64,000 nt of DNA from assembly GCA_905182185.1 (NCBI GenBank), contig CAJJAP010000011.1, positions 1 to 64,000 of the forward strand, in the 5' to 3' direction. Made by a program: the position numbers and the translations under genes. Positions 35,747 through 44,433 of the stretch are shown in pieces. The notes beneath the pieces were generated by a model. The model saw nothing but the letters and a program-made list of their open reading frames with translations. It searched no databases and had not been told where the DNA came from. The first letter of the stretch is position 1. Each line of letters begins with the position of its first letter. This DNA comes from an uncultured Candidatus Poseidoniales archaeon. GTDB lineage: Archaea; Thermoplasmatota; Poseidoniia; Poseidoniales; Poseidoniaceae.

Positions 35747-36313
35747 ATGGAGATTCCTACCGGCAAGCATCTGAAGCGTTGTCGGAAATCATTGGGATTG
35801 ACTCAAACTGAATTGTCGCAATTATCTGGTATTGCTCAATCTGTCATCGCCAAGGTAGAAAATGAAAGTGTTGACCCCCGCGCTTCAACTTTGAAAAAAA
35901 TAGTCGAAGCTTTGAATCGGCTACAATTTCCTGACAAACCACATATTGTTAACGACATCATGATAGAAGATTTGATCACCTTATTCGCCGATGATACCAT
36001 TCAAAGTGCCATTGACAAGATGATTGGCAGCAATGTTTCACAATTACCGGTAATATCGAGTAGCGGCTCTCCTATCGGGCTGGTTTCAGAAGCCAGTTTG
36101 TTGGCTCATGGAGCACAAACTATGGGATCGGTCCAAAGTGTGATGCAGGCGAATGCGGTTGTAGTCAATTATGATGTTTCCATTTCTGAAGCACGTGAGT
36201 TGTTGACTATTGAAGAAGCATTATTGGTAACCAAAAATGGTCGGTTGGTCGGTTTAGTTTCAAGAATTGATATGGTGAGGGCTTTGCGGGATTTACGAGA
36301 TATTTCACAATAA
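35747..36313 (+). CDS. HTH (XRE-type) transcriptional regulator with two CBS domains
   Basis: 188 residues. N-terminal helix-turn-helix 'LKRCRKSLGLTQTELSQLSGIAQSVIAKVENESVDPR', then paired CBS domains ('SAIDKMIGSNVSQLPVISSSGSPIGLVSE' and 'ISEARELLTIEEALLVTKNGRLVGLVSRIDM'). CBS pairs usually sense adenine nucleotides or related ligands. Start at ATG 35747; the track's GTG/alternative start is 12 nt earlier. Divergent from glnA over a 270-bp AT-rich region, so control of nitrogen assimilation by energy status is a reasonable but unproven idea. Confidence 0.88.
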   Translation: MEIPTGKHLKRCRKSLGLTQTELSQLSGIAQSVIAKVENESVDPRASTLKKIVEALNRLQFPDKPHIVNDIMIEDLITLFADDTIQSAIDKMIGSNVSQLPVISSSGSPIGLVSEASLLAHGAQTMGSVQSVMQANAVVVNYDVSISEARELLTIEEALLVTKNGRLVGLVSRIDMVRALRDLRDISQ

Positions 36314-36319
36314 CTACAA

Positions 36320-37327
36320 TTATTCTTCTTCACGTCTCAAATCATTTTCCCATTCTTCTATCTTATTTCTTAAAATTAGTCCGTGCAGAGTTTTTATTTT
36401 ACGATTTTCTATCGCTTGATTTATTTTCTTTTCTACTTTGTTTAATTCTTTTTGATATTTGCACTGGCTAATTTCCAAAATTAATTGTTTGAAGTACCTG
36501 CGGCGTGAATAAAAGATGAAGAAATATATCGGCACCAAAAGAAACGGGATGATCAATTCTTCTGTTACCACCTCAAGTATACCGGAAACTGAGATTTCTA
36601 CTGCCTCGGCATCATAATCGTTGGTAGCCTCAAAACCGCCGAGGTAGAAAAATCCTGTTTCTATTCCAAAATATTTGTTAAATGGAGTACTTTGTGAATC
36701 TAGCGAGTCAGACCCTCTATCTTGCTCAAGTAAATCCGGCCATCCATCGTTATCATCGTCGTTGTCAACTGCGTCTGGTATCATGTCATAATCTGAATCC
36801 GGTGGAAATGAGTTAGGGTCCAATGGATTATACTGAAATAGTGCATTCGAAGAGGCGATTTCCAGTTCATTTGAAATGCCATCGCCATCAATATCGGTGT
36901 CTATTACATCTGGTATCCAATCAAGGTCCATGTCTGCGCAACCCCACAAAACTTGGCGGCTCTTACCGTATCTAGAGGGGCAATCGTCAGTAATTTCAAG
37001 ATTGGGTTGGTCGGTATATCCATCCCCATCTAAGTCACTCCACGCTTTACTATTTTGTGGGAAGGCATCTGCACCATCGCTCAAATTCCAATTTTCATCT
37101 GCATCTGAATAACCATCGCCATCAGAATCTATACACCCAATGCGGTCATCTGTTGAATTGCCCGTTACACTTGGGCATTGGTCTTCAGCATCGTAGCCAT
37201 CGGAATCGTCGTCAGCAAAATGGATTACTTTTTGCTCGAGGATGTCACTTTGTTGTAAACCTTCAAAGGATTGGATAAAGAAGGCGACGAGGAATATCGT
37301 AACAAGAAGAGATACACCCCTGCGCAT
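36320..37327 (-). CDS. Exported thrombospondin type 3 repeat protein, membrane anchored
   Basis: 335 residues: signal sequence ('VSLLVTIFLVAFFIQSFEG'), then five or so Asp-rich calcium-binding TSP3-type units ('DDDSDGYDAEDQCPS', 'DSDGDGYSDADENW', 'DLDGDGYTDQPN', 'DIDGDGISNELE', 'DSDYDMIPDAVDNDDDNDGWPD'), a transmembrane helix ('LIIPFLLVPIYFFIFYS') and a basic/coiled cytoplasmic tail. Start ATG has AGGTG 5 nt upstream. The tail is unusual among TSP3 proteins and might contact a cytoplasmic partner. Confidence 0.82.
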   Translation of the reverse strand: MRRGVSLLVTIFLVAFFIQSFEGLQQSDILEQKVIHFADDDSDGYDAEDQCPSVTGNSTDDRIGCIDSDGDGYSDADENWNLSDGADAFPQNSKAWSDLDGDGYTDQPNLEITDDCPSRYGKSRQVLWGCADMDLDWIPDVIDTDIDGDGISNELEIASSNALFQYNPLDPNSFPPDSDYDMIPDAVDNDDDNDGWPDLLEQDRGSDSLDSQSTPFNKYFGIETGFFYLGGFEATNDYDAEAVEISVSGILEVVTEELIIPFLLVPIYFFIFYSRRRYFKQLILEISQCKYQKELNKVEKKINQAIENRKIKTLHGLILRNKIEEWENDLRREEE

Positions 37328-37417
37328 GATTGCACCTCTAGAACTCTATAATATCAATGTTGACAAATGTTAATTTAAATTAGAAACAATTGTATAGGTG
37401 AGTTTAGTAGACCAGTT

Positions 37418-37918
37418 ATGAAGGTAAAGGCATTACTACTCTCTTTACTGGTTACTTTGTTGCTGTTCTCCCCAGGGTGTCTTGATGACGAGAATGTAAA
37501 AGACGGTAACTTTGTACCTAGTTTTTCTTTAACCGCTGATGATGGGGAGAAATATTCCTCAGATAATTTACTTGGAACTGCATATATTCTCCACTTTTCA
37601 GCGTCATGGTGTAACAATTGTAGACCGACCATGCACGCAGTGAGTAACCAACTTAATGATTCACTATACCTTGTTGTTTCAACTGATAGTTCGGATTCTC
37701 CTAAATTATCTGATTGGCACTTACAAGTTAATGACAGTAAAGAGGACAGTTCGGTTTCGGCTCCGTTTTCAGTTGGTGTTGAACTTTCACAAGCGTTTGA
37801 AATTAATAATACACCTACATTGATTTTGATAGATCGTGAGGGAATGGTTGTTAGCACACATTTGGGACCTTTGCTCGAACAACAAGAAATTGACTCGTTT
37901 TGGGCTCAATTAGAATGA
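37418..37918 (+). CDS. Thioredoxin-like (TlpA/ResA-type) lipoprotein
   Basis: 166 residues. Signal with lipobox-like 'LFSPGC' (Cys23), then a thioredoxin fold with redox CNNC in 'HFSASWCNNCRPTM' and cis-Pro in 'INNTPTLILID'. It should reduce or oxidise disulfides of exported proteins at the outer face of the membrane. GGTGAG upstream. Convergent with the S15 peptidase gene 2 nt away. Confidence 0.85.
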   Translation: MKVKALLLSLLVTLLLFSPGCLDDENVKDGNFVPSFSLTADDGEKYSSDNLLGTAYILHFSASWCNNCRPTMHAVSNQLNDSLYLVVSTDSSDSPKLSDWHLQVNDSKEDSSVSAPFSVGVELSQAFEINNTPTLILIDREGMVVSTHLGPLLEQQEIDSFWAQLE

Positions 37919-37919
37919 A

Positions 37920-38777
37920 CTACTGGTTGTTCGCTGCTTCTTCACTTTGTGGTGTAATGAGAGTATTGCTGCCATCACGTGATAACTGCGGAATTGAAAG
38001 AGCTCCGCCATCAACGGTGATTGGACAAGAAACTCCACAGGCAGGGGCGAGATAATCTTCCCCTGTTTCAGTCATTACCAATCTTATTCCGTGCCCTGCT
38101 GGCAAAATTGCGTCTATCGCTTGGAATTCCATTAGCATCGTTAAAGACTGCATCGGCAAGACAGTTGTTGGCTCGCTTCCGCCTTGATAATAGCGAATAT
38201 CCATAGTGGCATGGCCAATTCGTAATCCGCTTTCAGCATCCTGCATTTCAACAAAGATTTGCCCCCCATCCATTGCTGCTGTTACATCTAAGTGCAAGGT
38301 TAGTAATCCTGAAATTAGTGTATCTAATTGATCATCTAATGCATCACATTCGATGGTCACAGTGGATAGTCCACCTCCAATAACCGAGGCTCCTCCTACT
38401 CTTGTTCCTGTTTGGCTACACTCGGATAGGTCTAGTGTTGACCATTGTGCATCTAATGGCGGCCATGTTTGTTCAATCCGCCATTGGCCATCGTTTCGCT
38501 GGATTTGGGCCACTAAGTCTGGTTTTGGCCCTATTCCTTTGAGATAGTATTCAAACCATTCAAACAAATCTTGAGCCCAATCCCAGCGCGTCATATTGTC
38601 AATGGCTTCTCCACCATAACCTGAATCTTGGGCATTATGTTTGCTCCATTGGTCTGGATAATTATGCTCCCATTGCCCCAGCATCCCTCTAACCTCAAAT
38701 CCTTGATCTCTGAATTGCTGATACCAAGGAAATACTTGATGGGGGTCTACGTTCCAATCTTGCATCCCTGTACCCAA
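37920..38777 (-). CDS. S15 X-Pro dipeptidyl-peptidase/CocE-type hydrolase, C-terminal part
   Basis: Second half of a frameshifted alpha/beta hydrolase; the first half is ORF 38747-39733. The join is near 38762: 'VYWVQG' continues here as 'MQDWNVDPHQVFPWY' if one more G is present in the GG run. Holds 'GQWEHNYPDQW' (probable catalytic His region) and a C-terminal beta-rich domain of the PepX_C type ('LISGLLTLHLDVTAAMDGGQIFVEMQD' and 'SLTMLMEFQAID'). No separate start is likely. Confidence 0.8.
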   Translation of the reverse strand: MGTGMQDWNVDPHQVFPWYQQFRDQGFEVRGMLGQWEHNYPDQWSKHNAQDSGYGGEAIDNMTRWDWAQDLFEWFEYYLKGIGPKPDLVAQIQRNDGQWRIEQTWPPLDAQWSTLDLSECSQTGTRVGGASVIGGGLSTVTIECDALDDQLDTLISGLLTLHLDVTAAMDGGQIFVEMQDAESGLRIGHATMDIRYYQGGSEPTTVLPMQSLTMLMEFQAIDAILPAGHGIRLVMTETGEDYLAPACGVSCPITVDGGALSIPQLSRDGSNTLITPQSEEAANNQ

Positions 38778-39703
38778 TAAACGCTGCCTTGATAGTTGGT
38801 TAGCGCCTTTGAAATATGTTCTCTTTCCTCATAATAATTTGACATATATGGGTCTAGTTCCCCCATTCCGTATGTTACCGGGCCTGCAAAGAATCCCTCT
38901 ACGATATCGGGGCAGATATTGTCTAAATCCTCGGCATTATAGTCGACGGTGCTTGAAAAATAGTTCATGTGCATTACTTGACTTCGCGCTTCTGCGCTAC
39001 CATTTTTGTAAAGCAGTGGGTGTAATCCTGTTGTTCCTGAAATTGGCACTATTGTCGCAAGGTAGTCGCTACCATGTACTGCAGCTTCCCATTGAGTCGC
39101 ACCCTCGTATGATTTTCCATAAAGTCCAACTTTTCCATTAGACCAATTTTGAGTTCCTAACCACTCTACCGCTTGATGAATCCCCCAACCCTCACCTTCT
39201 CCACGATAGTCAAAACAACCGCTTGATTCCTCGGTTCCAAAAACAGAAACCTGAGCAAATGCGTATCCGTGTGGAATAAAATTATCGTAAATAAATTCGC
39301 CCCGCCCAGCACCTACTACGTTGGTTGCTCCGGACTCGGAGCCTTGTTGGCCGAATGAAAAGTACGGGCTAATTACTGCTATTACAGGGACTTGGTCACC
39401 TATTTCCGTGTTGGATGGCAACCAATATGAAAGATGTATATTCGAGGATGAAGGTCCTGTTTCCCAAACCTGTGAAGTATCCACTTCGAAGGTTGCCTCT
39501 TGAACTTCTAGGGCATAATGAGGACCTGGTTCGAGAACGTAAGAATAACTATCAGTCCAATTCCAATCGAGGTCTTGGCGTTGCCAAATAGATGGATACA
39601 TTCCTTCTGTATCATCGTTGATGGCATTTGATAAGTCTCCACCAAAACAACCTGCCATCGGCCCCAAAAGGACTAGCGAGACAAGCAGGTAGGCTATGCG
39701 CAT
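38747..39703 (-). CDS. S15 X-Pro dipeptidyl-peptidase/CocE-type lipoprotein, N-terminal part
   Basis: Starts with a lipoprotein signal ('IAYLLVSLVLLGPMAGCFGG', Cys in a lipobox) and enters the S15 alpha/beta-hydrolase domain. The nucleophile elbow 'GLYGKSYEGATQWEAA' places the Ser, and 'YDFIPHGYAFAQVSVFGTEESSGCFD' is the family's substrate-gorge segment. Extracellular cleavage of Xaa-Pro dipeptides or ester bonds is expected. One frame break near 38762 separates it from the C-terminal piece; full length would be about 605 residues. Start at the second Met (39703) gives a normal signal peptide. Confidence 0.82.
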   Translation of the reverse strand: MRIAYLLVSLVLLGPMAGCFGGDLSNAINDDTEGMYPSIWQRQDLDWNWTDSYSYVLEPGPHYALEVQEATFEVDTSQVWETGPSSSNIHLSYWLPSNTEIGDQVPVIAVISPYFSFGQQGSESGATNVVGAGRGEFIYDNFIPHGYAFAQVSVFGTEESSGCFDYRGEGEGWGIHQAVEWLGTQNWSNGKVGLYGKSYEGATQWEAAVHGSDYLATIVPISGTTGLHPLLYKNGSAEARSQVMHMNYFSSTVDYNAEDLDNICPDIVEGFFAGPVTYGMGELDPYMSNYYEEREHISKALTNYQGSVYWVQGCKIGT

Positions 39704-39790
39704 CACTTTACCCTGCAATGCGGCTTTCATCAATGTGATGCTAACAATTTCAACCTGTAAACTATTGAACTATTGCTGTAAAGGCGTTAC

Positions 39791-40219
39791 ATGGCCGTAT
39801 TGGTAACAGGGGCTGCTGGTTTCATCGGCAGCCATGTAGTAGCACAATTATTGCAGTCCGGAGCACAAGTTCGCGCCACTGTGCGCAATCCGAAAAATGC
39901 TATATTTCTTAATTCACTTCCAGTTGCAAACGGCGCATCGCTTCAAATCGTTACAATGGATCTACTAGATTTTGCTAGTGTTCGAAGTGCAGTTTCTGAT
40001 TGTAAAGACGTTATCCATTGTGCTGCTTCACTCCCTGTTGGAGCAAATGACGCTCAGAAAGATATCGTAGACCCCAGTATTGAAGGAACTAGCAATTTGG
40101 TGAAGGCATTACAACAAGCGGGCGTTGTTGAAAGAATTATTCATACTTCTTCGGTCGCCGCCATTAGAAGTACCTCGCATGAAAAACGGAACAATCTTTT
40201 CTGCTGCGGATTGGTGTGA
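39791..40219 (+). CDS. NAD-dependent epimerase/dehydratase (extended SDR), N-terminal part
   Basis: Rossmann start 'VLVTGAAGFIGSHVVAQLL' (GxxGxxG), 'TMDLLDFASVRSAV', 'CAASLPVG' and 'IIHTSSVAAI' (catalytic Ser/Thr) are clear. The frame is lost after 'AAIRS' (near 40170) and the protein resumes in ORF 40125-40787. Fits the dihydroflavonol-reductase/3-beta-HSD-like branch. AAGG upstream of the ATG. Confidence 0.83.
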   Translation: MAVLVTGAAGFIGSHVVAQLLQSGAQVRATVRNPKNAIFLNSLPVANGASLQIVTMDLLDFASVRSAVSDCKDVIHCAASLPVGANDAQKDIVDPSIEGTSNLVKALQQAGVVERIIHTSSVAAIRSTSHEKRNNLFCCGLV

Positions 40220-40787
40220 CGATGCGACTGTCAAATCCAACCCCTATGGACTTGCTAAAGCTGGTGCTGAGAAGGTAATGCGTCAATGGGTAGAAAGTCG
40301 GGAGGGCGATTCAAAGCCGCGCCTAATCACCATCCATCCCTCTATTGTTTTCGGACCAATCTTGTCTGCAAGGCATAAGGAAGGTTCGATGTCTTACCTG
40401 CAACATTTTTATTCCGGTCCGCCGTTCGTTTTGAAAATTAATGTCAATTTTGTTGATGTTAGAGATGTTGCAAAGGCCCATGTCAGCGCGCTGACTAATG
40501 GCCGAGATGGTGAGCGCTATCTCCTCCATAAACGAGGTATGTGGATGCATGAAATCGGTGCGGAGTTGTGTAAATTAAAACCGCAGAGGAAATGGGCTAC
40601 TAGGAAGGTTCCTTCGATTATTGCTTACTCAATGGCCATTTTCCACCCCAAACTTTCTATTAAACAATTACGAGGAAACCTGGGTGTGCGAATCGGATAT
40701 GATGTTGGCAATGTTGAACAAGAACTTGATTTTGTTTTTACCGATTACCAACAAACTCTCGTAGATTCAATAGATTCTCTTGACTGA
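40125..40787 (+). CDS. NAD-dependent epimerase/dehydratase, C-terminal part
   Basis: Continues the extended SDR from about 40170: 'KNGTIFSAADWCDD' then the catalytic YGLAK motif (Tyr/Lys), 'LITIHPSIVFGP', 'FVDVRDVAKAHVSAL' and a C-terminal substrate domain. One missing base near 40165-40175 reconciles it with ORF 39791. The gene would encode about 330 residues. Its TGA overlaps the pyrF start. Confidence 0.82.
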   Translation: MLKELFILLRSPPLEVPRMKNGTIFSAADWCDDATVKSNPYGLAKAGAEKVMRQWVESREGDSKPRLITIHPSIVFGPILSARHKEGSMSYLQHFYSGPPFVLKINVNFVDVRDVAKAHVSALTNGRDGERYLLHKRGMWMHEIGAELCKLKPQRKWATRKVPSIIAYSMAIFHPKLSIKQLRGNLGVRIGYDVGNVEQELDFVFTDYQQTLVDSIDSLD

Positions 40788-41638
40788 TGATACAAGGCAA
40801 TTCGGCCGCAAGGATTGAGGACAAAGAGCCGCTGGCCTGTATCATGGAAGCGCCACAGGTGTGGGGAAAGCGATGGCAAGAGAATACTTTGCCAATGGCT
40901 AGACGCTACATGGAAGTGGCTTGCCGCAAGCAAAGTCTAGTTTGCTTGGCAGCCGATAGGTCAACAATGGCTGGACTAAATCGATTAATTGATGAAGTTG
41001 GCCAGCACATTGCAGCATTGAAAACTCATGTCGACTTAGTGGATGATTGGACTGCTGATTCTTGGGCAGCATTATGTGCAAAAGCCGAAGCAGCCGACTT
41101 GATAATTTTTGAAGATAGAAAATTCGCCGATATTGGAAAGATATCTAGAAATCAAATGGCTGGTGTATATGATATCCGTTCTTGGTCTGATTTGGTCACC
41201 GCTCATCTAATCTCTGGACCTGATATCGTTGATGGCCTTCAAGCCGGCTGGGCTGACGTCAATAGACAAGGAGGAGTTCTATTATTAGCGCAAATGTCTT
41301 CTCGTGGCAATTTATTAGATTCCCAATATACCTCTCAAGTAGTTGAGAAAGGCAAGACACATGGCGGGGTATTCGGTTTCATTGGCAATGGCTCCCGACC
41401 CAATGAGTTGAGAGAATTACGCAAGGCGGTTGGTGAAGCAAAGATGATCTGGACTCCTGGAGTTAACCTTGCTGTTGGTGATGGAGAAATGGGTCAACGC
41501 TATGGCGACCCTGCACAAGCGGTCAATGCTGGCTCGGACTGCATTATTGTCGGCTCAGGCATTCATATGGCAGATAATCCGTCACAACAAGCTGCGAAAT
41601 ATGCCGAAGTTTCTTGGCATGCATTACTAAACCGATGA
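40787..41638 (+). CDS. pyrF: Orotidine 5'-phosphate decarboxylase (UMPS-like)
   Basis: Final step of UMP synthesis. 283 residues. Substrate/catalytic site 'IIFEDRKFADIG' (Lys-Asp array), upstream Asp-Lys region 'LKTHVDLVDDW', phosphate-gripper end 'CIIVGSGIHMADNP', and 'GFIGNGSRP', 'WTPGVNL'. The EDRKFADIG form is the eukaryotic/UMPS-like type rather than the short archaeal type. N terminus of about 45 residues is not typical; the start could be internal (Met at ~21 or ~37). Overlaps the epimerase stop, so likely co-transcribed. Confidence 0.9.
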   Translation: MIQGNSAARIEDKEPLACIMEAPQVWGKRWQENTLPMARRYMEVACRKQSLVCLAADRSTMAGLNRLIDEVGQHIAALKTHVDLVDDWTADSWAALCAKAEAADLIIFEDRKFADIGKISRNQMAGVYDIRSWSDLVTAHLISGPDIVDGLQAGWADVNRQGGVLLLAQMSSRGNLLDSQYTSQVVEKGKTHGGVFGFIGNGSRPNELRELRKAVGEAKMIWTPGVNLAVGDGEMGQRYGDPAQAVNAGSDCIIVGSGIHMADNPSQQAAKYAEVSWHALLNR

Positions 41639-41686
41639 ATTGCAAACGTTGAATTGTTAGCATATGCTGCAATTACATGAGCCAAT

Positions 41687-41914
41687 ATGAATCTTAGTGA
41701 TCTTCTTCTGATTACGCTATCATTGGCGGTGCCATTGGCTGTTATTTGGCGGGCGATTAGATCGCATCGTTCAATAAATAAAAAAATTCAACGGGGAGAT
41801 GTCTCCATTCTCAGTGATTCGGGATTCAAAATTAAACGTATTACCCAAGGCCCCCCTGGTACACAAATATACGATGATGTAACATTGGTTTATTCTCAAC
41901 AAGGGAAAAATTAA
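41687..41914 (+). CDS. Small single-pass membrane protein
   Basis: 75 residues, one N-terminal transmembrane helix ('LLLITLSLAVPLAVIWRAI') and a basic cytoplasmic-type tail. No family recognised. Lies 48 bp after pyrF and 53 bp before the AlkB-like gene, same strand. Confidence 0.6.
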   Translation: MNLSDLLLITLSLAVPLAVIWRAIRSHRSINKKIQRGDVSILSDSGFKIKRITQGPPGTQIYDDVTLVYSQQGKN

Positions 41915-41966
41915 TATTATTTTCAACCTCTCATATTGAATACAAATGCTTGCTTAGGTTAGTTCA

Positions 41967-42959
41967 TGGAGGAGCGGATTGAGAGTTGGAAGCCTCATCT
42001 GCTCGGATTCATATTACCGATTATAACAATCGCCGGATTATTACAGGGCGGATGGTGGTCTGCAAGCGGAATTAGTTTGGGGCTTGGGCATTGGACCTCT
42101 TTTGGACTTGATATCTCCTGAAGGCATACCGAGTCGGAATCGTGAACTCTCCCCTACGCCATGGAACCTCTTACTATTCGGCCATAGTATTACGGCGATT
42201 TGTGCGTTATCTGCTCTGATGTACCGAGCGCAATTAGATGGATTGGTCATTACGACAATCGTAGGTGCAGTTTCGGTTGGACTTGTTAGTGGCATTTCAG
42301 CAATTGTCAATGCTCATGAGCAGGGACATCGAAAAAAGGGCTCGCTAATTTGGCGCATGGGGCGACTCAATTTGTTGTGGGTGATGTATATGCATTATAC
42401 AACCGAACATAATCATGGACATCACCGCCATTATGCGACTGATTTAGACCCTGCTTCTTCACCGAAAGGCAGAGGTTTGTGGACACAAATTATCAGAACA
42501 ATTCCCCTGCAATTTATTTCGGCATGGAAAACTCATTCGGATAAGGGGCGCAGAGGATTGAAAAATCCAATATTGCATGGTTTGATAATTCAAATCTCCT
42601 TTGTCGCAGGGATTTACTATGGACTTAGCCTTGATGCTGCATTGGCATTCTTGCTTTCTGCTGCAGTTGCAATTATTTTACTAGAGTTCGTCAATTATTT
42701 GCAGCATTATGGGCTTCGCGTAGAAGAGGGAGAAAAACAAACCAGCGCGCATTCTTGGGAATGTAGGAAATTATGGTCCCGTTGGACTTTGTTGGAGTTG
42801 CCTCTTCACCCCGCTCATCACCTAAAGGCCAGTGACCCAATGTGGAATCTACGCGCTCAGGAAAATTCTCCGCAACTGCCATTTGGCTACTATGTGTGTT
42901 TTTGGCTAGCCATTATTCCGCCGTTATGGAAGGCTGTAATGAACAAAAGAATCCCTTGA
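41967..42959 (+). CDS. AlkB-type integral membrane di-iron hydroxylase (fatty-acid desaturase superfamily), one frame break
   Basis: The ORF track begins only at 42084. Translation from the ATG at 41967 gives 'ERIESWKPHLLGFILPIITIAGLLQ' in another frame, joining at the GGGG run at 42079-42082 to 'LGIGPLLDLISPEG'. Full protein about 330 residues with six hydrophobic segments. Di-iron histidines: HEQGH, EHNHGHH, and 'LHPAHHLKASDP', plus 'LQHYG', as in alkane 1-monooxygenase. It would hydroxylate alkyl chains at the membrane using a ferredoxin or rubredoxin. Substrate in this organism is unknown; lipid-chain modification is possible. Confidence 0.85.
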
Positions 42960-42967
42960 CTATAAGG

Positions 42968-43669
42968 TCAAAAGAGAGGATTGTTCATCATGATTGTTTG
43001 ATAATACCAATAGCCTGCTGCACCTGCTAACAGAACTACCAACAATAGCATTTTCTTCATGCCCTTTACCTTGCGTTTTGGCTTGTTAGCAGCCTCTTCA
43101 ACCACTAATAATGGCATTTCCAATGGAGGCAGTGTTAGAGTTGGCAGTGTTCCATCTGCGTTTGGCATTGGTAGAGGCGGCAATCCTGGCAAAGGCATTG
43201 GCCCAGAGTCTTGTTCTGGTTTGATGCGATCTTCTGGATATAGACTATCTAAATCTGCTAATCCTGGGGCTTCGGGAATCGGCCCGAGAACTGTTTCCCA
43301 AATTTTATCCAAATCTGCTGTGATGACTGGCTTCTGGAGCCATGCTACCGCTCCTGCCGAATATGCAGCGTCTGCTGCTAATTGCGCTTGGCGCTTTGGT
43401 GCAACGAAAATTATTCTACCCTCACCGCCGTGCTCTCTGATTTCCAAAGCGGCTAAGTGGCCATCTAATGAAGGGATATCCAAAGATAAAACTACTAATT
43501 CGGGATCTAATCTAATATATTCATCAACCGCTTTATCTCCATCTTGACAGATTTCAATTTTGAATTCTTTGACCTTGAAAATATTGCTCAATCTGGTAAT
43601 TGACATTGGGTTATTATCGACGATAAGGACGGTCGGAGTGGTTTCTCCATCTGCCTCGGTCACATACGC
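42968..43669 (-). CDS. Response-regulator receiver protein with C-terminal membrane anchor
   Basis: 233 residues. Receiver domain: 'VLIVDNNP' (one acidic-pocket Asp replaced by Asn), phospho-acceptor region 'VVLSLDIPSLDG', 'IIFVAPKR' and the conserved Lys in 'AVAWLQKPV'. A Pro-rich linker ('GPMPLPGLPPLPMPNADG') leads to basic 'KPKRKVKGMKK', then a transmembrane helix ('MLLLVVLLAGAAGYWYY'). A tail-anchored receiver without DNA-binding domain is unusual. No histidine kinase nearby. Start at internal Met (MAYVTEADG); the track start has 11 extra residues. Followed by the DUF1844-type gene's region upstream. Confidence 0.8.
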   Translation of the reverse strand, partial: AYVTEADGETTPTVLIVDNNPMSITRLSNIFKVKEFKIEICQDGDKAVDEYIRLDPELVVLSLDIPSLDGHLAALEIREHGGEGRIIFVAPKRQAQLAADAAYSAGAVAWLQKPVITADLDKIWETVLGPIPEAPGLADLDSLYPEDRIKPEQDSGPMPLPGLPPLPMPNADGTLPTLTLPPLEMPLLVVEEAANKPKRKVKGMKKMLLLVVLLAGAAGYWYYQTIMMNNPLF

Positions 43670-43720
43670 CATATTACTCACGCTACCATTCTTGCACATC
43701 AAGGATGCGATGAAAATTAT

Positions 43721-44098
43721 TCATTCCTCTTCTTTATGCGACCCGCTCAAATCTTCCACTGGACCTTTTTGTGGATTCGCAAATGTATCCCTCATCGCTT
43801 CTGATTGATTTTTTTCTTCTTGCATTTTTCTGTGCAGTGCTGGTGCTTTCATAAATTGTAATTGTAATTCCGAAACTATCCCATTCAGCAATGAGGTTTC
43901 GACTGGTTGTAGATTTCCTTTGGTCTTCTTCTGTAACATTGTTAGTAAGTCGATGGCTTCTTTGGCCTCAGACATATTGTAGTGCACATTACCCTCAGTA
44001 TCCGGTAATTGGCCCATTTGCAGTAACGCTGAACGTTGGAATAGGTGTACTAATTGAAAAAATCGAGCCGTTTCGTCGTCGTGAAATATCTCCGCCAT
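43721..44098 (-). CDS. DUF1844-type protein
   Basis: 125 residues, helical. 'FFQLVHLFQRSALLQMGQLPD', 'AKEAIDLLTMLQKKTKGNLQPVE' and a final helix agree with the DUF1844 pattern, found beside translation or membrane genes in bacteria; function unknown. GAGGGG lies 5 nt before the ATG. Between ftsY and the tail-anchored receiver on the same strand, 51-56 bp from each. Confidence 0.75.
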   Translation of the reverse strand: MAEIFHDDETARFFQLVHLFQRSALLQMGQLPDTEGNVHYNMSEAKEAIDLLTMLQKKTKGNLQPVETSLLNGIVSELQLQFMKAPALHRKMQEEKNQSEAMRDTFANPQKGPVEDLSGSHKEEE

Positions 44099-44154
44099 GA
44101 ATACCCCTCTGCATAGGAGGTTTTTGTCCTCATCGCTTTTGCTGATTCAATTAT

Positions 44155-44433
44155 TCATTCAAATAATTGGTCGAGTAGCCAGTTTGGTTCAAATTGTAAT
44201 AGGTCATCATAGCCTTGCCCAGTACCTACGAAAACGATAGGTCGGCCTGTTGCAAAAGCAATAGAAAGTCCTGCTCCGCCCTTGGCATCGGTATCCATTT
44301 TTGTTAATACTGCACCATCGAACTTCATTATTTCTTGGAACATCTTGGCTTGATCTACTGCATCATTACCCGCTAATGCATCGCCGACGAATAGAGTGAG
44401 ATGGGGGTTGGCAATCCTCCTAACTTTGTTCAA
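44155..44433 (-). CDS. ftsY: Signal recognition particle receptor FtsY, C-terminal part (after frame break)
   Basis: Continues FtsY after a single-base change at about 44428: 'MKEVEQS*' in the other frame resumes as 'NKVRRIANPHLTLFVGDALAGNDAV'. Carries the guanine-specificity motif 'VLTKMDTDAKGGAGLSIAF' (TKxD) and the ending 'VGTGQGYDDLLQFEPNWLLDQLF', which closes the GTPase domain. It is an essential gene, so the break is more likely an error in the sequence than a real mutation. Confidence 0.85.
   Translation of the reverse strand: MNKVRRIANPHLTLFVGDALAGNDAVDQAKMFQEIMKFDGAVLTKMDTDAKGGAGLSIAFATGRPIVFVGTGQGYDDLLQFEPNWLLDQLFE

Noticed and set aside
37375-37857. 160-residue minus-strand ORF opposite the thioredoxin lipoprotein
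   Set aside because: The plus strand has a signal peptide, lipobox and CNNC motif; the minus frame has no domain.
43059-43547. 162-residue plus-strand ORF antisense to the receiver gene
   Set aside because: Gly/Ser-rich shadow; the receiver Asp and Lys motifs lie on the minus strand.
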